Assembly: GCA_035578155.1 (NCBI GenBank) | Contig: JAPWDM010000012.1 | Coordinates: forward strand, 12,034,501-12,098,500 | Direction: 5' to 3' | DNA from: Brachynemurus nebulosus | Lineage: Eukaryota > Arthropoda > Insecta > Neuroptera > Myrmeleontidae | DNA length: 64,000 bases | Part shown: piece after piece, positions 23,840-36,191 of the stretch | Layout: each line of letters begins with the position of its first letter | Position numbering within the stretch: position 1 is the first letter of the stretch | Made by a program: the position numbers and the translations under genes | Notes under the pieces: model-generated | Seen by the model: the letters and a program-made list of their open reading frames with translations, nothing else | What the model was told of the DNA's origin: nothing | Database searches by the model: none

Positions 23840-24660
23840 TTGCAGAAACCTCAAATCCTTTCACTATTGAGTGAAATTGAGTTGTTTTAAAAAAGTTTAT
23901 TTAATAGTTTTCATCCTACAAGAACAGAATCGGAAATTCATTTACTCGTATACATAGGCCATAGGCTCATAAATAGAACTTAAAGTATTGTATCTATAAT
24001 AAATACATCCAAAATACATCCGTAATAATCCTGTAAGATTGAAAATGTAGTTACAACTTCCTCCTTACCGAACGAGTTATACATAAAGTTTGGTTTATTA
24101 AATAATACATAGTACGTAAGTCTTCAACAACCAAAGAGGGGTTAAGAACAATCAGCCATATTATTATTTATTGTAAATGTATCACTGTTCTCTGTGTTAT
24201 ATATAAAACATAGTTAAGACGAACAAGATTTGTGAAAATTATCCCCGTGGAACGTTAAGTACCCGTTTTTTCTAATACAGTTCGTACTAGCTAGCACTTT
24301 CGAGGATGTTGTTTTTGACGTCATAGTTCAAAAGATTAAGTACTAGAAGAGTAAAATTTCTAACTCGGTCATTTTTATGACCGGCAGAATATTTCACAAT
24401 TTCCACTCCAGACTTGTTGCACGACTCACTGAGATAATTAATACGTTCAAAAAGTTACCTCTGACAAACGTTTAAGCACCGAAATGGTTCCATAAATATT
24501 TCATTTCACCAATTTTGGTACGATAGTACTAAAAAGTAACTCATTTCTCTCCGACTTTAGGACTCGAATTTTTGTTTAAGTTAACTGCATTGGGTGTAAA
24601 GTATATAAATCTCGCTGTGAAAACAGTGGATAAATCTCACCCATGCAATTAATATTTGCC
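23840..24660. other. Intergenic, nothing recognised
   Basis: AT-rich with no repeats shared with the rest of the window and no protein-like frame. Confidence 0.4.
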
Positions 24661-24672
24661 ATTAGTAAAATA

Positions 24673-24783
24673 TCACTTTTATTGAATATTGAAAATCTTA
24701 TGACATGTTTCGGTCAATATGATCATTCTCAAAGCGTGATGGCCGAAACATGTCATAAGAGTTTCTATATTCAATAAAAGTGC
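24673..24783. repeat. Hairpin with ~43 bp arms
   Basis: CACTTTTATTGAATATTGAA and ATCTTATGACATGTTTCGG on the left are mirrored by CCGAAACATGTCATAAGA and ATATTCAATAAAAGTG on the right, around a loop of about 25 bases. The CGAAACATGTC word followed by AATAAAAGT resembles tails of some animal retroelements; that link is inference. Confidence 0.7.
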
Positions 24784-24789
24784 ACGGAG

Positions 24790-25555
24790 AGAAAAATCAT
24801 ATAATTTTTGTAGATAAAATTTCAGAAAAATTACCATGCTCTCTTATAATGCGTGCGCGATCGACGACCAAAGTAAAAAATATATTATAGCATGGTAAAA
24901 TTTAATGTGCTAACACAACTTCTATCACACTCTTATGCATATTATATGTTATAGTTTAATTGTTGTTGTCGTACTCTTTCATTTGCGCATCTGACCCGCA
25001 ACCTTATGTTGTCTGGGCTGTACCTGTAAAAACTTCGAAGATGCCCGATCTTTTCCGACGTTCGATTCTTTATGATGCATACAAAAATGATTGGCAACAA
25101 TATATTCTAATACTGAAGATAGTGAAGTAACAAAATGATAAATTAAACGATGACCATCCGTCCTGTAAGATATTCTAATGAACACTGTTTCGACACCACA
25201 CAACACTACACCAGCAGTGACCAGCTACTTGCAACACCACCAGTCTAGCTATGTGACCTTCATATATGGTTGTGTCGATACCTTCTGCAGCTTGCTTCGC
25301 GACGACTTCCCACTATTAGGGCCCCTAAGGTTTAGAAAGCCTCACTCATCGGGTTAGTGAAATGACCGTCTGACCATGAATGTCCAAACTACATATTTCT
25401 TCCGTTTTTTAGAAGTGGTACATATTACGACTTATCGTCTGATTGTATATCGTTCAATAAATTAAATCGATAATTGATGTCTTTTAAAAAATCCCTACAG
25501 TGGTAGACAAAAATACGTATACATTACACATGTTTACAAAATTTTATTGAATTTT
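24790..25555. other. Intergenic; short GC-richer frame at 24979-25206 (minus)
   Basis: The 75-codon minus-strand frame is less AT-skewed than its surroundings but shows no recognisable domain. The patch 25200-25330, with a GACGACTTCCCAC word, is also GC-richer. It could be an exon or an old repeat; I cannot decide. Confidence 0.2.
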
Positions 25556-25785
25556 AGTCAACAAAATTGTTTTACACCTTTGGTACTGAAAAGGAGTATG
25601 CATAATTTAGTCAGGGCCGTACTTAGAAAAATTTAGAAACATCGTGAAGCCAATTCATTTGCGATTTTCTGAAAGTGTTAATTTCGAAAAAAGTTCTGTG
25701 ATTTTAGTATCTACAGGATGTTAGGATTCACTCCTGCAAACGACGAGAGTTATTTACTTTCCACCCTGTAAAACGATAGAACTTT
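25556..25785 (+). repeat. Dispersed ~230 bp repeat, partner at 44055-44285 (inverted)
   Basis: Shared words in order are ATGCATAATTTAGTCAGGGC, GCCGTACT, AAAAATTT, GTTAATT, GAGTTATTTA and CCCTGTA. The matching copy on the opposite strand ends near 44055. No coding signal. Confidence 0.6.
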
Positions 25786-26479
25786 CTAACAAAGACAATC
25801 TTTCAGAACTGATCCAACAATTTTATTATAGACAAATTTGATCGTCAGCATTCAGCTTTACAATATTTATGAATATAATTTTACATTAAATATTCCATTG
25901 TTCAACAATTTGGAAACAACTTAGAGACATGTACCCAGAGAAATATATCTTCGTGTGCCGTTCAGCAAACGTGTGGGCCACCGTACCACCATGCCACTAA
26001 AATGGCATACATTAATAAACATCCATTATTATTGAGGGAAACCCGATTGTGGAAACTCGGTTGTGAAAACTGATGACCATTAAATACTCTACGTGTAATA
26101 CTGTACCTAATTCGATATTGTTTTCGATTCCCTTATTTTCTTAATCCCTTCCTTTCATATGTGCGGGTAGGTGTACCGACGGAAAATTTACGGAAATGTA
26201 ACAACTAATTAGTAATTCTAACGGGAAAATGACTTTCCTTTCTACGGAGCCCCGAACATTCAACATCACTTCGTAATCACTTCTTAATTCTAAATACAAT
26301 ACCATTAATAACTTGTATAAATCTTGTGAGAAAATTTATTTGAATGAACCATGAAAATCGAGAGAGTTTTCCGACCACTATTTTCATTGATATGTTTTGA
26401 AAATATGTGACAAATAATGGCGATCCTGTAGAAAAAAAGATTTATTTTTTCCTCCCAAAAAACAAGCAAAAAACAAACG

Positions 26480-26558
26480 TCTCATATTTAATTTTGGCGC
26501 CTCCCAAGACTTGCCGCCTGGGGCACATGCCCCGCCTGCCCCACTAGATCCGGCCCTG
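26480..26558 (-). mobile_element. hAT-like element end (fragment)
   Basis: On the minus strand from 26558: CAGGGCCGGATCTAGTGGGG then CAGGCGGGGCATGTGCCCC and GGCGGCAAGTCTTGGGAGG. The CAGGGCCGG start followed by a GC-rich run is a familiar hAT terminal style. The partner end was not found. Confidence 0.45.
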
Positions 26559-27349
26559 TATGTAAACCAGTTTTTAGAGTTTTAACTAAAATTATGGCTC
26601 ATTCACATTTTTCGCCGCATTTTTATTTGCAACCTTTTAGTGGGAGGGGGGGGGAGTAATTTCATAATTTTATCATTTGATTTGTAGTTTTTACGGTATT
26701 AAAATTTTAAAGAACTTGATGACGTCACTAAATTAAAAAGTTATTTTAATTAAATTTGAAAGACTTTTTGTTTTACGTTAATTGATTCAGTTACTGTAAT
26801 CTGGATGTGTCCTACTCAGTTTTGTTATAATAATGGCGAAATTCCTTTGACAGAATGACCGAAGTCTTTTTTCTGGTGGTTCTACATGCAAGATTTTGGT
26901 AAAAATGTAAAGGACAACCACGAAAATCTCATAATTCGCTTTCAATTTCAACATTTTGATATTTTTGTCACTTTATTGCACTGGTTTGAATTAAAAGTTA
27001 GGGCCGGTGAGACGAATGGTCAGGTGGGACAATTGCTCGGTGGCTCGGGTCTAAAAAGGGGGCCCGGAGTCTGATTAGGGGCCTGGACAAAGTGAGAAAA
27101 CGTTTTTTTTTTGCTTGTCGATTGTATTTTTGGAGAAAAAGATTTTTAAAATTTTTTTGTTGTGCCCGGCCCTGAATTTATGGTGAATAGTTGAAGAAGG
27201 GTAATTTGCTTGTCATCTATAAGGGACTGATAAATAATATCCCAAAAAACCTCAACGAAAAAAATCATCCCGTTCAAGAGTTTTAAAACAAAATTTATTT
27301 TCGGTAACCAAAAATTCAGATGAGTATTTTATTGACACATCTATAGGTA

Positions 27350-28710
27350 CATATAATAAAATTGCAACGAGACCATTTCTGTACATGGAATATTTTTGGA
27401 AAATTGTAATGGTACTGTAAATAGTTATCGATGTAGATATCAAAACAGCGATTTTTATAATTTTTGTCTGTCTGTCTGTCTGTTCACTCATCACGCAAAA
27501 ACTATTGGACGGATTTTAATGAAATTTGGTGTGATGATAACTTATTACCTGGGTCAACATCTAAAATACTTTTTACTCCGGGAAAATTTCTCACTTCCAC
27601 GGAAAAATGGAAAAACCATTTTGAGCATGTGCACACATTAGGCAAAAACTATTGGACGGATTTTAATAAAATTTGGTGTGGTGATAACTTATTGCCTAGG
27701 GCAACATTTAAGATACTTTTTACTCCGAGAAAATACCTCATTCCCACGGGAAAATAGAAAAACCATTTGGTGCATGTGCACGCATTACGCAAAAACTATT
27801 GGACAGATTTTAATGAAATTTACTCCGGGAAAATGTTCCATTCCCAGGGAAAATTGAAAAATCATTATGAGCATGTGCACATATTACGCAAAAACTATTT
27901 GATGAAATTTGGTATTGTGATAACTTGACTCGACTCAGCTTGACAGTACTCAGCTACTCGACAGTAGTTTTAAAACGCTGCAAACACTATTTTATTAGGA
28001 GAACATAATATCCATAATACAATATATCTATTAGTTAATTTTAGTAGTATGTATCACAATGTATTGTAGCAAGACGTCGCGTCGTTGTATCATGTTTTCC
28101 TAATATAATAATTTTCAAATAAATGAAGAAGGCTGAGAAACGGAGCGAAGTGGAATCAAAAACGTGTTCACTATCATCGATGTAGGGTCTGATATCGCTC
28201 CGATAAAATATTATCTCAGTGGTATTGGTATTGGAGCGGTATTAAAGCGAGAGCGGACCATGACTGATATCGGACCGATATCAGAGCGATGATGTGAATA
28301 CACTCATTATTTATTATGTAAGAATATTTTATCGAACCGGGAGCGGACTGATATCGTACTGAGAGCGGAACGTTAATGTAAATCGGGCCTTAGGCCCCCT
28401 AGCGTGTTGTAAATAATAAAATACGTACCTATTGTTTATGGCGCCGCTGCGGCGCCTAACGAGTGGAGTTAATATTTATTGTGTCGCCGTGGCGGCGCCC
28501 ATCGTGTGCAAAGGGTTAAGATTCTTTTTACTCCGGGAAAATTCCTCATTCCCACGGAAAAATAGAAAAACAATTTTGAGCATGTGCATGCATTACACAA
28601 AAATTTATTATTCTTTGCAAGTTCTGTATAATTAGTACACTTAATACATATGTACTTCTCATTGAGTTTATAACAGTGCTTTGCGCGAACGACATCGCGG
28701 GTACGGCTAG
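27350..28710 (+). mobile_element. Helitron-type non-autonomous element, copy 1 (with inner insertion)
   Basis: Shares its left part with 37970: AACGAGACCATTTCTGTACA, ACTGTAAATAGTTATCGATG, (GTCT)n near 27468-27482, and CGCAAAAACTATTGGACGG. Units of ~150 bp (CAAAAACTATTGGACGGATT ... CATTTTGAGCATGTGCA) repeat at 27495, 27645, 27790 and partially 27890. Unrelated DNA fills about 27935-28520. The element resumes at 28523 and ends with hairpin CGCGA-acgaca-TCGCG, then GGTACGGCTAG and a T at 28711. Hairpin plus CTAG is a Helitron 3' end. Frames here spell repeat DNA, not proteins. Confidence 0.65.
28385..28517. mobile_element. Small TTAA-ended insertion with GC-rich palindromes
   Basis: Ends at GTGCAAAGGG before TTAA (28514-28517), echoing the CCCTTTGC ends of the 425 bp family. 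Inside are GGCGCCGCTGCGGCGCC (28440-28456) and GTCGCCGTGGCGGCGCC (28482-28498). The left boundary is uncertain (GGCCCCCTAGCGTG near 28392). Upstream, 28180-28380 has repeated GAGCGGA and GATATCG words. Confidence 0.4.
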
Positions 28711-29865
28711 TATTGACTAAATTTCTTGGTATTCTGCTGCACTACATATGTTATACACAAGCATATATATATACTAGTATATGTATACATATATGTCAAA
28801 ATATCTGGGTCACTGTGTAATATTAATATGATATATTCTTTCAATTGGGGGAGCCACATACAATAAATAATCATCCTATATTATTATATGATCACAAGGG
28901 ACATTAAATAAATAAATACACCAGCCATGGTGTTATAGAACCGTAGAACAATACAGACTTGAGTAAAAATATGGAACTTACTGAAAATTTAGACTCATTG
29001 CTTGAAATAATGTCGCAGTATCCGTTACAAAAACTCACACAGACTCGCTCCAACTCAACTTTGATTTTCGGTAGTGAAAACTTCTATGGCGAGGGTAACT
29101 TTGCGTGAGAGTTTCATTAATAACTTGACAAAAAAATATCTATAAGACATATTTTGACTTCTTATGAATTTTCTAATCTTGAACTCGGTAAGTGAAAATA
29201 ATTTTTTATTATTTACTTTCCACACTTTTGTTATTGGCTTCGCACGCTCATCTGTAACCGTGACTCATTTAATAAAAATCCTTTCTATGGAATATATTTT
29301 TATTATTTCCAATCGGTTAGGAGATCGTAATAGAAGTTTTCACTTCGATCGTGCGGTCTTCAGCGCATTCATATTTGTTTTTTTATTTCTGTTGAGATAA
29401 TTTTGTACAATACTGTAAATTTTTTTGCAACATATGTGGTTGTAATACAATATAATATAATTATTACGTATATTAAAAGAAAAACATGCATTCTATGTGA
29501 GAGGCCCAGTTGCTATGCATTATGATAAGATGCATTAAAGACGTCCATTTGCATTAATAGGGATTCATTTATTAAAAGTAGATTCTTTGAAATCGACGTA
29601 TCCGATATATTTAGATTTACTATTTACCATACGGGCGATTTAGAATATTCTATAACAATAAATTAGAACTATAACATTCAAAAACTTTACAACATTTGAC
29701 TCTTCAGCAATCAGGACCATTTTTGTGACGGCTACTAGCTAATCTTCTGTCCATTTTCGTTTGAACGATATTTGCGGTTTTTTAGTAGATATTTGCGTGT
29801 ATGTGTATACCAAATGCCGTTACGGGAAGTACACATGACGTGTTTTATTGACAATTTGATTGATA
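28711..29865. other. Intergenic, no gene recognised
   Basis: AT-rich. A 78-codon frame at 29164-29400 has no domain signal. No repeats matching elsewhere were seen. Confidence 0.4.
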
Positions 29866-29867
29866 CA

Positions 29868-30774
29868 CCGTAAAACCGTCTAGACGCGGGCACTTTGCAC
29901 CAATCTTCAAAGTAAGTAGTTTCTACATTAATCTGCTACAATAAACATTTGTTCTTGACATCATTAGAGAGAGAAAAATATCCTCTAAACAGCTGTACGA
30001 ATAAAAACTACGGATTTCAACTTTTATTATCTCATTTTACAGGATTACTATCCGCCAGTTTTTCAAAGAAATAAAATGTGTGTCTGTCTAACTTAGACAT
30101 GTAATTTTCGTCATAATTGTCATATTCTTTTAATTTTGATATGTATGTGTTCAGAATTTTATCGCGCATCATTTAATGATGTTTGGAACTGTTTGAAGTT
30201 ATATTCGATGTATAGGTATATAAAATAATACATGCTATATACATATATTCGTTTAGACCCGGACACATCAGTTTATTACACTATAGCCGCGATTCGCACT
30301 GGCTGTAACTTCCACTATATATATGTTATATTCCCGCCAGAATTACGTGGTTTATGCCTCCTTCTGGTGTCATATTGCATGTTTACTTCATAGAGAGGCA
30401 TACTATGTATTGGCCCCTCTCCCTTCCCACAAAATGTTTTGAAGCCGTTGACAGGTTCAAAGACATCAGACGATATAAAACACTGTCCTAACCCCGACGG
30501 GAGAGGTTAGTTTGCATGTTATTACATTATTTAAGTAAGTGTCCGGGACAAGACTGATTTGGGGTGTAGACCCGGACACTTACTAATTATTTTTTATTTA
30601 TTTATTTTTCTATTTTTACTTATAATGAAACAAATGGGTCAGGGATATAACAAATAATATACGCTCTTTCTAATGGTAATACTTTTATTGGTAATATCTA
30701 TGAAGAAAACATGTATAAACATAAAATTATACCAAAAAATGTAAAAAAGTGTCCGGGTCTAGACGGTTTTACGG
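29868..30774. mobile_element. TIR element with reiterated TAGACCCGGACACTT motif
   Basis: Inverted ends CCGTAAAACCGTCTAGACGC and, from the right, CCGTAAAACCGTCTAGACCC with GGACACTTTTT. The right side is flanked by TA; the left reads CA, with TA two bases further out. The end motif TAGACCCGGACAC recurs inside near 30254 and 30570, and as GTGTCCGGGACAAGAC near 30539. No transposase frame is visible. The architecture matches the elements at 15087, 36192 and 51731. Confidence 0.7.
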
Positions 30775-30779
30775 TAATA

Positions 30780-31780
30780 AAAAATCTGAAATAAAAGAAA
30801 TCTACTTATTGTTTCTGTATTTCTTTGGATGCAAATAATATCAGGTTTTTGTTTTGTGAAAGGAAATACATGTAATATTACATAAAATTACAGTGAATTT
30901 CTTTGGTTACTAAAACGATGTACAGAGACTGCGCCACAATTTTTATTACTTTGTTTGAAAGTCGTTATAACGAATGGCCGATTCAAGTACAATTATCCCC
31001 TATAGGTGCAGGACTGACATGGGATTTCCGAAACAAAAAACATACCTAAACCTAGTTAATGGATAATCTTGGCCGAGTAAAAGTTATAGCTTCAAATTTG
31101 GCGTCTACAAAGTCCCTATGTATTTCTTAGGGAAATTTTGGCATTCAAAAAACGACCATGTCTTGAGAACGGCTTGTAATTTTTCGGGGTTATTACTCGG
31201 GATAATAATTCGGGGCAGATAAGTAAATAAAGTCCATATTTTATTTTTACATTACGTGTATATTTACATTTCTACCCTTTCGTCCCGAAAACTGGATTTC
31301 TCAACAATTTCTCCCCAGAATATAACTGACAAGAAAGAAAGAACTTCTGCCTGGTTTATTTTCGCCGAAGAACTGGCAAGTCACCACAGAATATTTAGAA
31401 GGAACTATCTCTATACCACTGAAACCACAAAGGATAGAAAATATCTCACCAATATGTTATATATGTACACTCGGTTTAGTGTATGTTAGTGTGATGTATG
31501 TTGTGTGTATGAGTGACGTAACCTATCTTGCATACGTATATACATAATACTACACACGTATGTATGTGGTATGTATACCGTGTTAATACGACGATAACAA
31601 TATGGCTATACAATGACAACAATTGAAGTACACTCATCGACTGCTACCGAATGAATGACTACTAAGTAGCCTACCGTGCCCAGAAACGCACACTGGTAAT
31701 TGCAGAAAATAGATAGTTGCGTTCCTTCAGATATATTCTGTGGTATTAACAGTATTTTCCCTTTTTTAGCGAGTCCAGCC
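30780..31780. other. Intergenic, no gene recognised
   Basis: The frame at 31256-31489 has no recognisable domain. TATG/TACG-rich words near 31500-31580. Confidence 0.4.
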
Positions 31781-31850
31781 TCCACGCCCTTTCTGCTGCT
31801 TGGCGATGTGCCCAGAGCGTCATGACGCACAGTTTGGAAACCGCTACTCT
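31780..31850 (-). mobile_element. hAT-like end fragment
   Basis: On the minus strand: TAGCGGTTTCCAAACTGTGC then GTCATGACGCTCTGGGCAC, resembling the CAGNGGTTCTCAAACTGTG style of hAT ends. No partner end was found. Confidence 0.4.
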
Positions 31851-32009
31851 AGGGTTTCAAACCGTTCCAGATTTTCCAGGACATTCCAATTCTAAAAAAT
31901 ATTGGAGTCGTCCAGTCAGGAACCTTTTCGGGGCACTTATTATTTAAAGTGTTTACAAATATGCATCATTTTTGAAGTTGCTACAATTCCTACTTTATCG
32001 TACATTTAA

Positions 32010-32434
32010 CCCTTTGCGCTTATAAGACATGTACAGCATGACAAGGTGGTTTGTCCATTAACTCTACCATATTTAAAGGTGTTTTGTCTGTTGGATCATA
32101 AGACATGTACCACATGACACACTGAATGTTGAACTGTAATGACTGCTCATACTTCACATTACATGAATATTTTATTTAATAACTGCAAACACATTCATTT
32201 ATTAGAAAAATTGTAAATAAAATAATACAAAATCACGTTGAATTATCTTTTTAAAATTAAAAACTAATAAAAACAGCATTGAGGATGTATTTAGCGCATT
32301 TAGTATTCAACTTTGGGGAAACTACGTTAGAACGTCAAAAGAATCCGTCAAAAAAAGAACGTCGGTCGTTGTCATGTGCTACATGTCTTACTAACCTATT
32401 TACAACTCACTTTTTTTTGCTTGAGTGCAAAGAG
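32010..32434. mobile_element. 425 bp TTAA-flanked element, copy 1
   Basis: TTAA at 32006-32009 and 32435-32438. Ends CCCTTTGCGCTTATAAGACA and, inverted, CTCTTTGCACTCAAGC. The word TAAGACATGTAC..CATGACA occurs near the left end, again about 75 bp further in, and inverted near the right end. TTAA target and CCCTTTGC start suggest piggyBac-like mobilisation. The copy at 60635-61059 is inverted and has the same 425 bp length. A ~50-codon stretch of frame near the right end is open in both, but lies in MITE DNA. Confidence 0.8.
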
Positions 32435-33039
32435 TTAAGAAACATTTACATCACTATGGTCCAAACCTTTTTAAATGGGTTCCACTGTATTTAAATTACA
32501 GTGCTGTACAGTTTAATGACTTGAATTATTATGAAACTAATTTCCTACCGATTTTTTTTTTTTACAAACACTCAAAATTTCTGTTTAATTCAAAACGGTA
32601 GCTTGAACGAAAATGAAAAAAATAGCAGGTTGTTGACACTTACGATAAAAAAATTTATACTATACCCATCCTTTATCATTTCAAATTACATGAGTGAATG
32701 TCAAAGTGAGAAAGAAAACCAGGCAGTAATGATAATTGTAGAAAAGTACACTTGTTGTCTACAACAACTCTTTTCAAATATCACACAATTGATATTTATT
32801 TAGTTAAGCGTGTGCCCTTTCCTGTTTATTAAAACGTATTATTTCTACGTCTCTATCGTGCTATCCTCCTCTTACAAATATGTTCGTAGCTTTGTGTTGT
32901 CTCTCTCAAAATTCAATTATAATTAAAATTAGACGGCGTAACACCGTGTAAAAATAATACGAATTATTTATACGTCTTTTCATTTCAAAAATAAATATTA
33001 TTTCAAGAATTATATTATTATTATGTGTATTTAAATGTG

Positions 33040-33960
33040 GCTCTATACAGGTGCGTAAGAAATGAATTTCACACGAGGGCGGAGAGTGATGAAAATTTCA
33101 GAGTGAGGAATGGTAAAATTGAAGAATCGAAGACTTTTACTGTAAACAAGACTTGGGCTCCCAGTAAAGCCCAAAAATTTAAGGGGGATTCGCTAAAAAA
33201 CAAAAAATTTGTTCGATTTTTCGAAATCAAAAAGTTATGGGCTTTTTAGTGCACGCACTTTACTATAATTCAATTTTAAAAAAAAAAGACTTTAAATGCT
33301 ATTTTCTCGAAAGTACGTTTTTCGTCATGGTTCCTCGTGTATATCTCAAAAAGTATTTGAAATATCGACATAAATCAAAGTACATATGATTCCTCGGTAC
33401 CGTCATTTTGGCAGGAACTAGGATCTTTTGGTTCCGTAATATATTTTCAAAATGGCGGCTTTTTATAGTCGAGAAAAAGCGGTGATTTTTTAATTTTTAT
33501 TTACAAAATGCGATTTCTCGCTGGCTTTTTTTAGTATTTTTCTTAGATCTTAGTTGGTGCCATAACTTTATATGTATATTTTCAGAAAATTCTTGAGTTT
33601 CTTATTTTCCTTTATCAAGGTGGTAAAATCTCGCAGTGTCGACTTCAAAGTCATTTATACTAGAAGATCATTTTTGAATTTTTTTTTTAAATTTTCTTTT
33701 TTTGTAATCTCAACGCATGAAGAAACAATGCTGTATATTTAGTTTTTTAATAAAATATTTATTCGTATAGAAAAAGAAAATAATAAAAAAGGTCGATTTT
33801 TGATTCGGTCTCCTTAAAACTTTGGGCCTATTCCTATAATTTCGGCCTATTTTGCATGAAATTTTGCATACAGATGCTAGGTATAGATGTCTAATAACCT
33901 TTTATTTTAAAATGCACAATGGTGGAATCGCTAAAAATTAAGTACGTTAAGAGATACACT
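33040..33960. repeat. Dispersed repeat, partner at 47130-47540 (inverted)
   Basis: Shared words between about 33240 and 33660: GAAAGTACGTTTTTCGTCATG, ATATCTCAAAAAGTATTTGA, GGCAGGAACTAGGATCTTTTG, TTCAAAATGGCGGCT, GAGAAAAAGCGGTGATTTTT and AAATGCGATTTCT. No coding capacity; class unknown. Confidence 0.6.
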
Positions 33961-36185
33961 AAGACAAAGTGTCCATCTGAAAGTTACTCTCGAAATTCGA
34001 TACACATTCGTATTGTCAGAGCACTTTCAGTTAGAGGTGTCATAATAATATCCTTGGATAACATTTTTTTTTAATACCTTTCCTTCTATCCAAGAAAAAC
34101 AAAAACGTCAAAAAAAAAAAAAAACACTTTTTTTCGGTTGTTACAATGCTGTCACCCCTAAACTCTTGTTAATCAAAATTTGACTTCAACTGTCGACTGT
34201 CGACATCACTCTCGTAGAGTCCCCTATCAGGCAGCTGTCCGAAAAGTGGAAGTTATTGCAAAAATACGTAAAAAAAAAACTATTGACGCCCCAAAACAGT
34301 TTGAATAAAAATTAAAAGCAACGTCTATTATTTAAGCAGCACCTATTTTATACACTGGCGTTACAATACATAGGTACCTACAATCGACAAATACACGTTT
34401 TTTTTTTTACGTACAATTTCCACGAATTGTGTCGTTCGATAGAGACACACTGATATTAACCGAATTAAATGAAAAATAATAATTACATTCTCATGTTATT
34501 TAAATAAACTTTAAAATACAATTTTAATGCCCAGATAATTAATTTGATATTTTAATTCAACTCTAACACTCCCCGGGCGCCCCTGCTCGCCTCGTACCCG
34601 GTTGACTGGCGTCTCAAATTTATACTAAACCATTATACTTGTTTAAATATTTAAAAAAAGAAAAGAGAATCGGATGAAATAGGTAAGTAGTAATTTTTTT
34701 GTTTCTAAATAAACAATTGAAGAAAAATTTAAATTATTTTATTTCTTGGGAATTTTATGAATGGACTAGACGTATAAATTAGTGTTATAAACTTAATTTA
34801 AGTTCTACAACGCTAGTTTGTTATATTGCTTCGTTAAAAATAATCTGGTCCGCATAATTCGATGACGGACAATCGAATATCCCTGTCACAGCATCCTGCA
34901 TAACATAGTGAATTTCTTTTTTTGACAGTCAAAAATTTTTAAAGTAAAACTATCAGTACGTATTCACTAGCCAAACTTTTAGTATCTGCAGTCAGATCTG
35001 TCTGTCCTCTGGATATTGAGACTTTTTTTCTTAAATCCTGTATTAACTATTATATAGACAAAATTAAAAAAAATCAGTTTTTTTTTTTAATTTTCCTCGA
35101 AATTTTTTTTTTTATTAGTTTAAATAATGTATTAACACCGCTAGAATGATATTCAAAAGGAATTATGACTACGGAAATATTTTAAAAATCGTTTTGAACT
35201 AGATTTCCGAAACGACTTCGAGTGGTTGAATTTTGAAAACGTTTAAAAACATTTTGGAATCTGTCAGCTTACAAGGAAAGGTTCCCAGGTGTCCATCTCC
35301 GATTTCAATGCCGCTGAAATATGTTATTCTACGTCGAAATATAGGAGACACGTATTTTGTTTTATCGGCGGAAAAACGGTTTGAAGGGATGAAATCGCCC
35401 TTCAAAAATTGGGGTTGAAATTTAATTTTTCAAATATCTCGAAAACGGTAAGAGATAGAGCAAAAGTTTAAATTGGCGATGTTGCTCTTTTTTAAAGAGC
35501 TATCTATTGATATGCAATTAGTTTAATTTACATCAACAAGTTTGGTGAGGGGTTAAAATTTGGGGGTTAATTTTGCAAGAAGGGGGTGAAAATTAAAAAA
35601 TATAAAAATTTTGTTTACAGATTTGAAATTTACGTCAAAAAAATCTAATTGACCTGTTTTTGCTCAATGTCCTAATATTAAGTCTAAGGGGTAGTTAACT
35701 AGGGGGTGACTGTGTCAAATAGTCGTACTATTTGGGTAGTTCAAGAAATTCTTCTTCATGGAAAATAGTGCAAGACAATTAGAATAACGTAGAAATGAAA
35801 TTTTTGATTTCAAAATTCATTTTGAGCAACATTGGAGAGGGGGTGAGTCGCCCTCTTAAATTACATACTAGTTTACTAACACTTATTTGTACTATTGCGA
35901 ACCATAAGCCCCGCCGCTATTTTGTTTTGAAAACTTGGGTGGCGGGGGGTATTGGTTTGGGTACACCAGATTAGGTATAATAATACACTCTTAAGTTTTA
36001 TACTTATTGCGTTATATGTTACGGAGAAAAAATTCTCAAATAAAACCTTATTTTCTAACATATAAGTATTTCAAAGTAAAAATAAAAAGTAACTTTTGAA
36101 ATACTTAATAGCAATCTGATTTTTTTATTTATTTTAAAAAATATTAAATGTAGGGTGTCTCTAACGATAAGTGTTGAATTTCATT
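33960..36185. other. Intergenic; one Helitron-like 5' end near 34880
   Basis: At 34879-34918 CCCTGTCACAGCATCCTG and CATAACATAGTGAATTTC match the 5' end of the Helitron-like family, without the remainder. From 35200 to 35860 the DNA reads like long-decayed repeat (GGGGGTGAAAATTAAAAA, ATCTCGAAAACGGTA). Frames of about 60-68 codons at 35199-35418 overlap on both strands and are not credible genes. Confidence 0.4.
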
Positions 36186-36191
36186 AAAATA

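Noticed and set aside
25612..27174. A hAT element from CAGGGCCG (25612) to CGGCCCTG (27174)
   Set aside because: The 25612 word and its flanks recur inverted at 44.2 kb as part of a longer repeat, so it is internal and not a terminus; flanking 8-mers agree at only 6 of 8.
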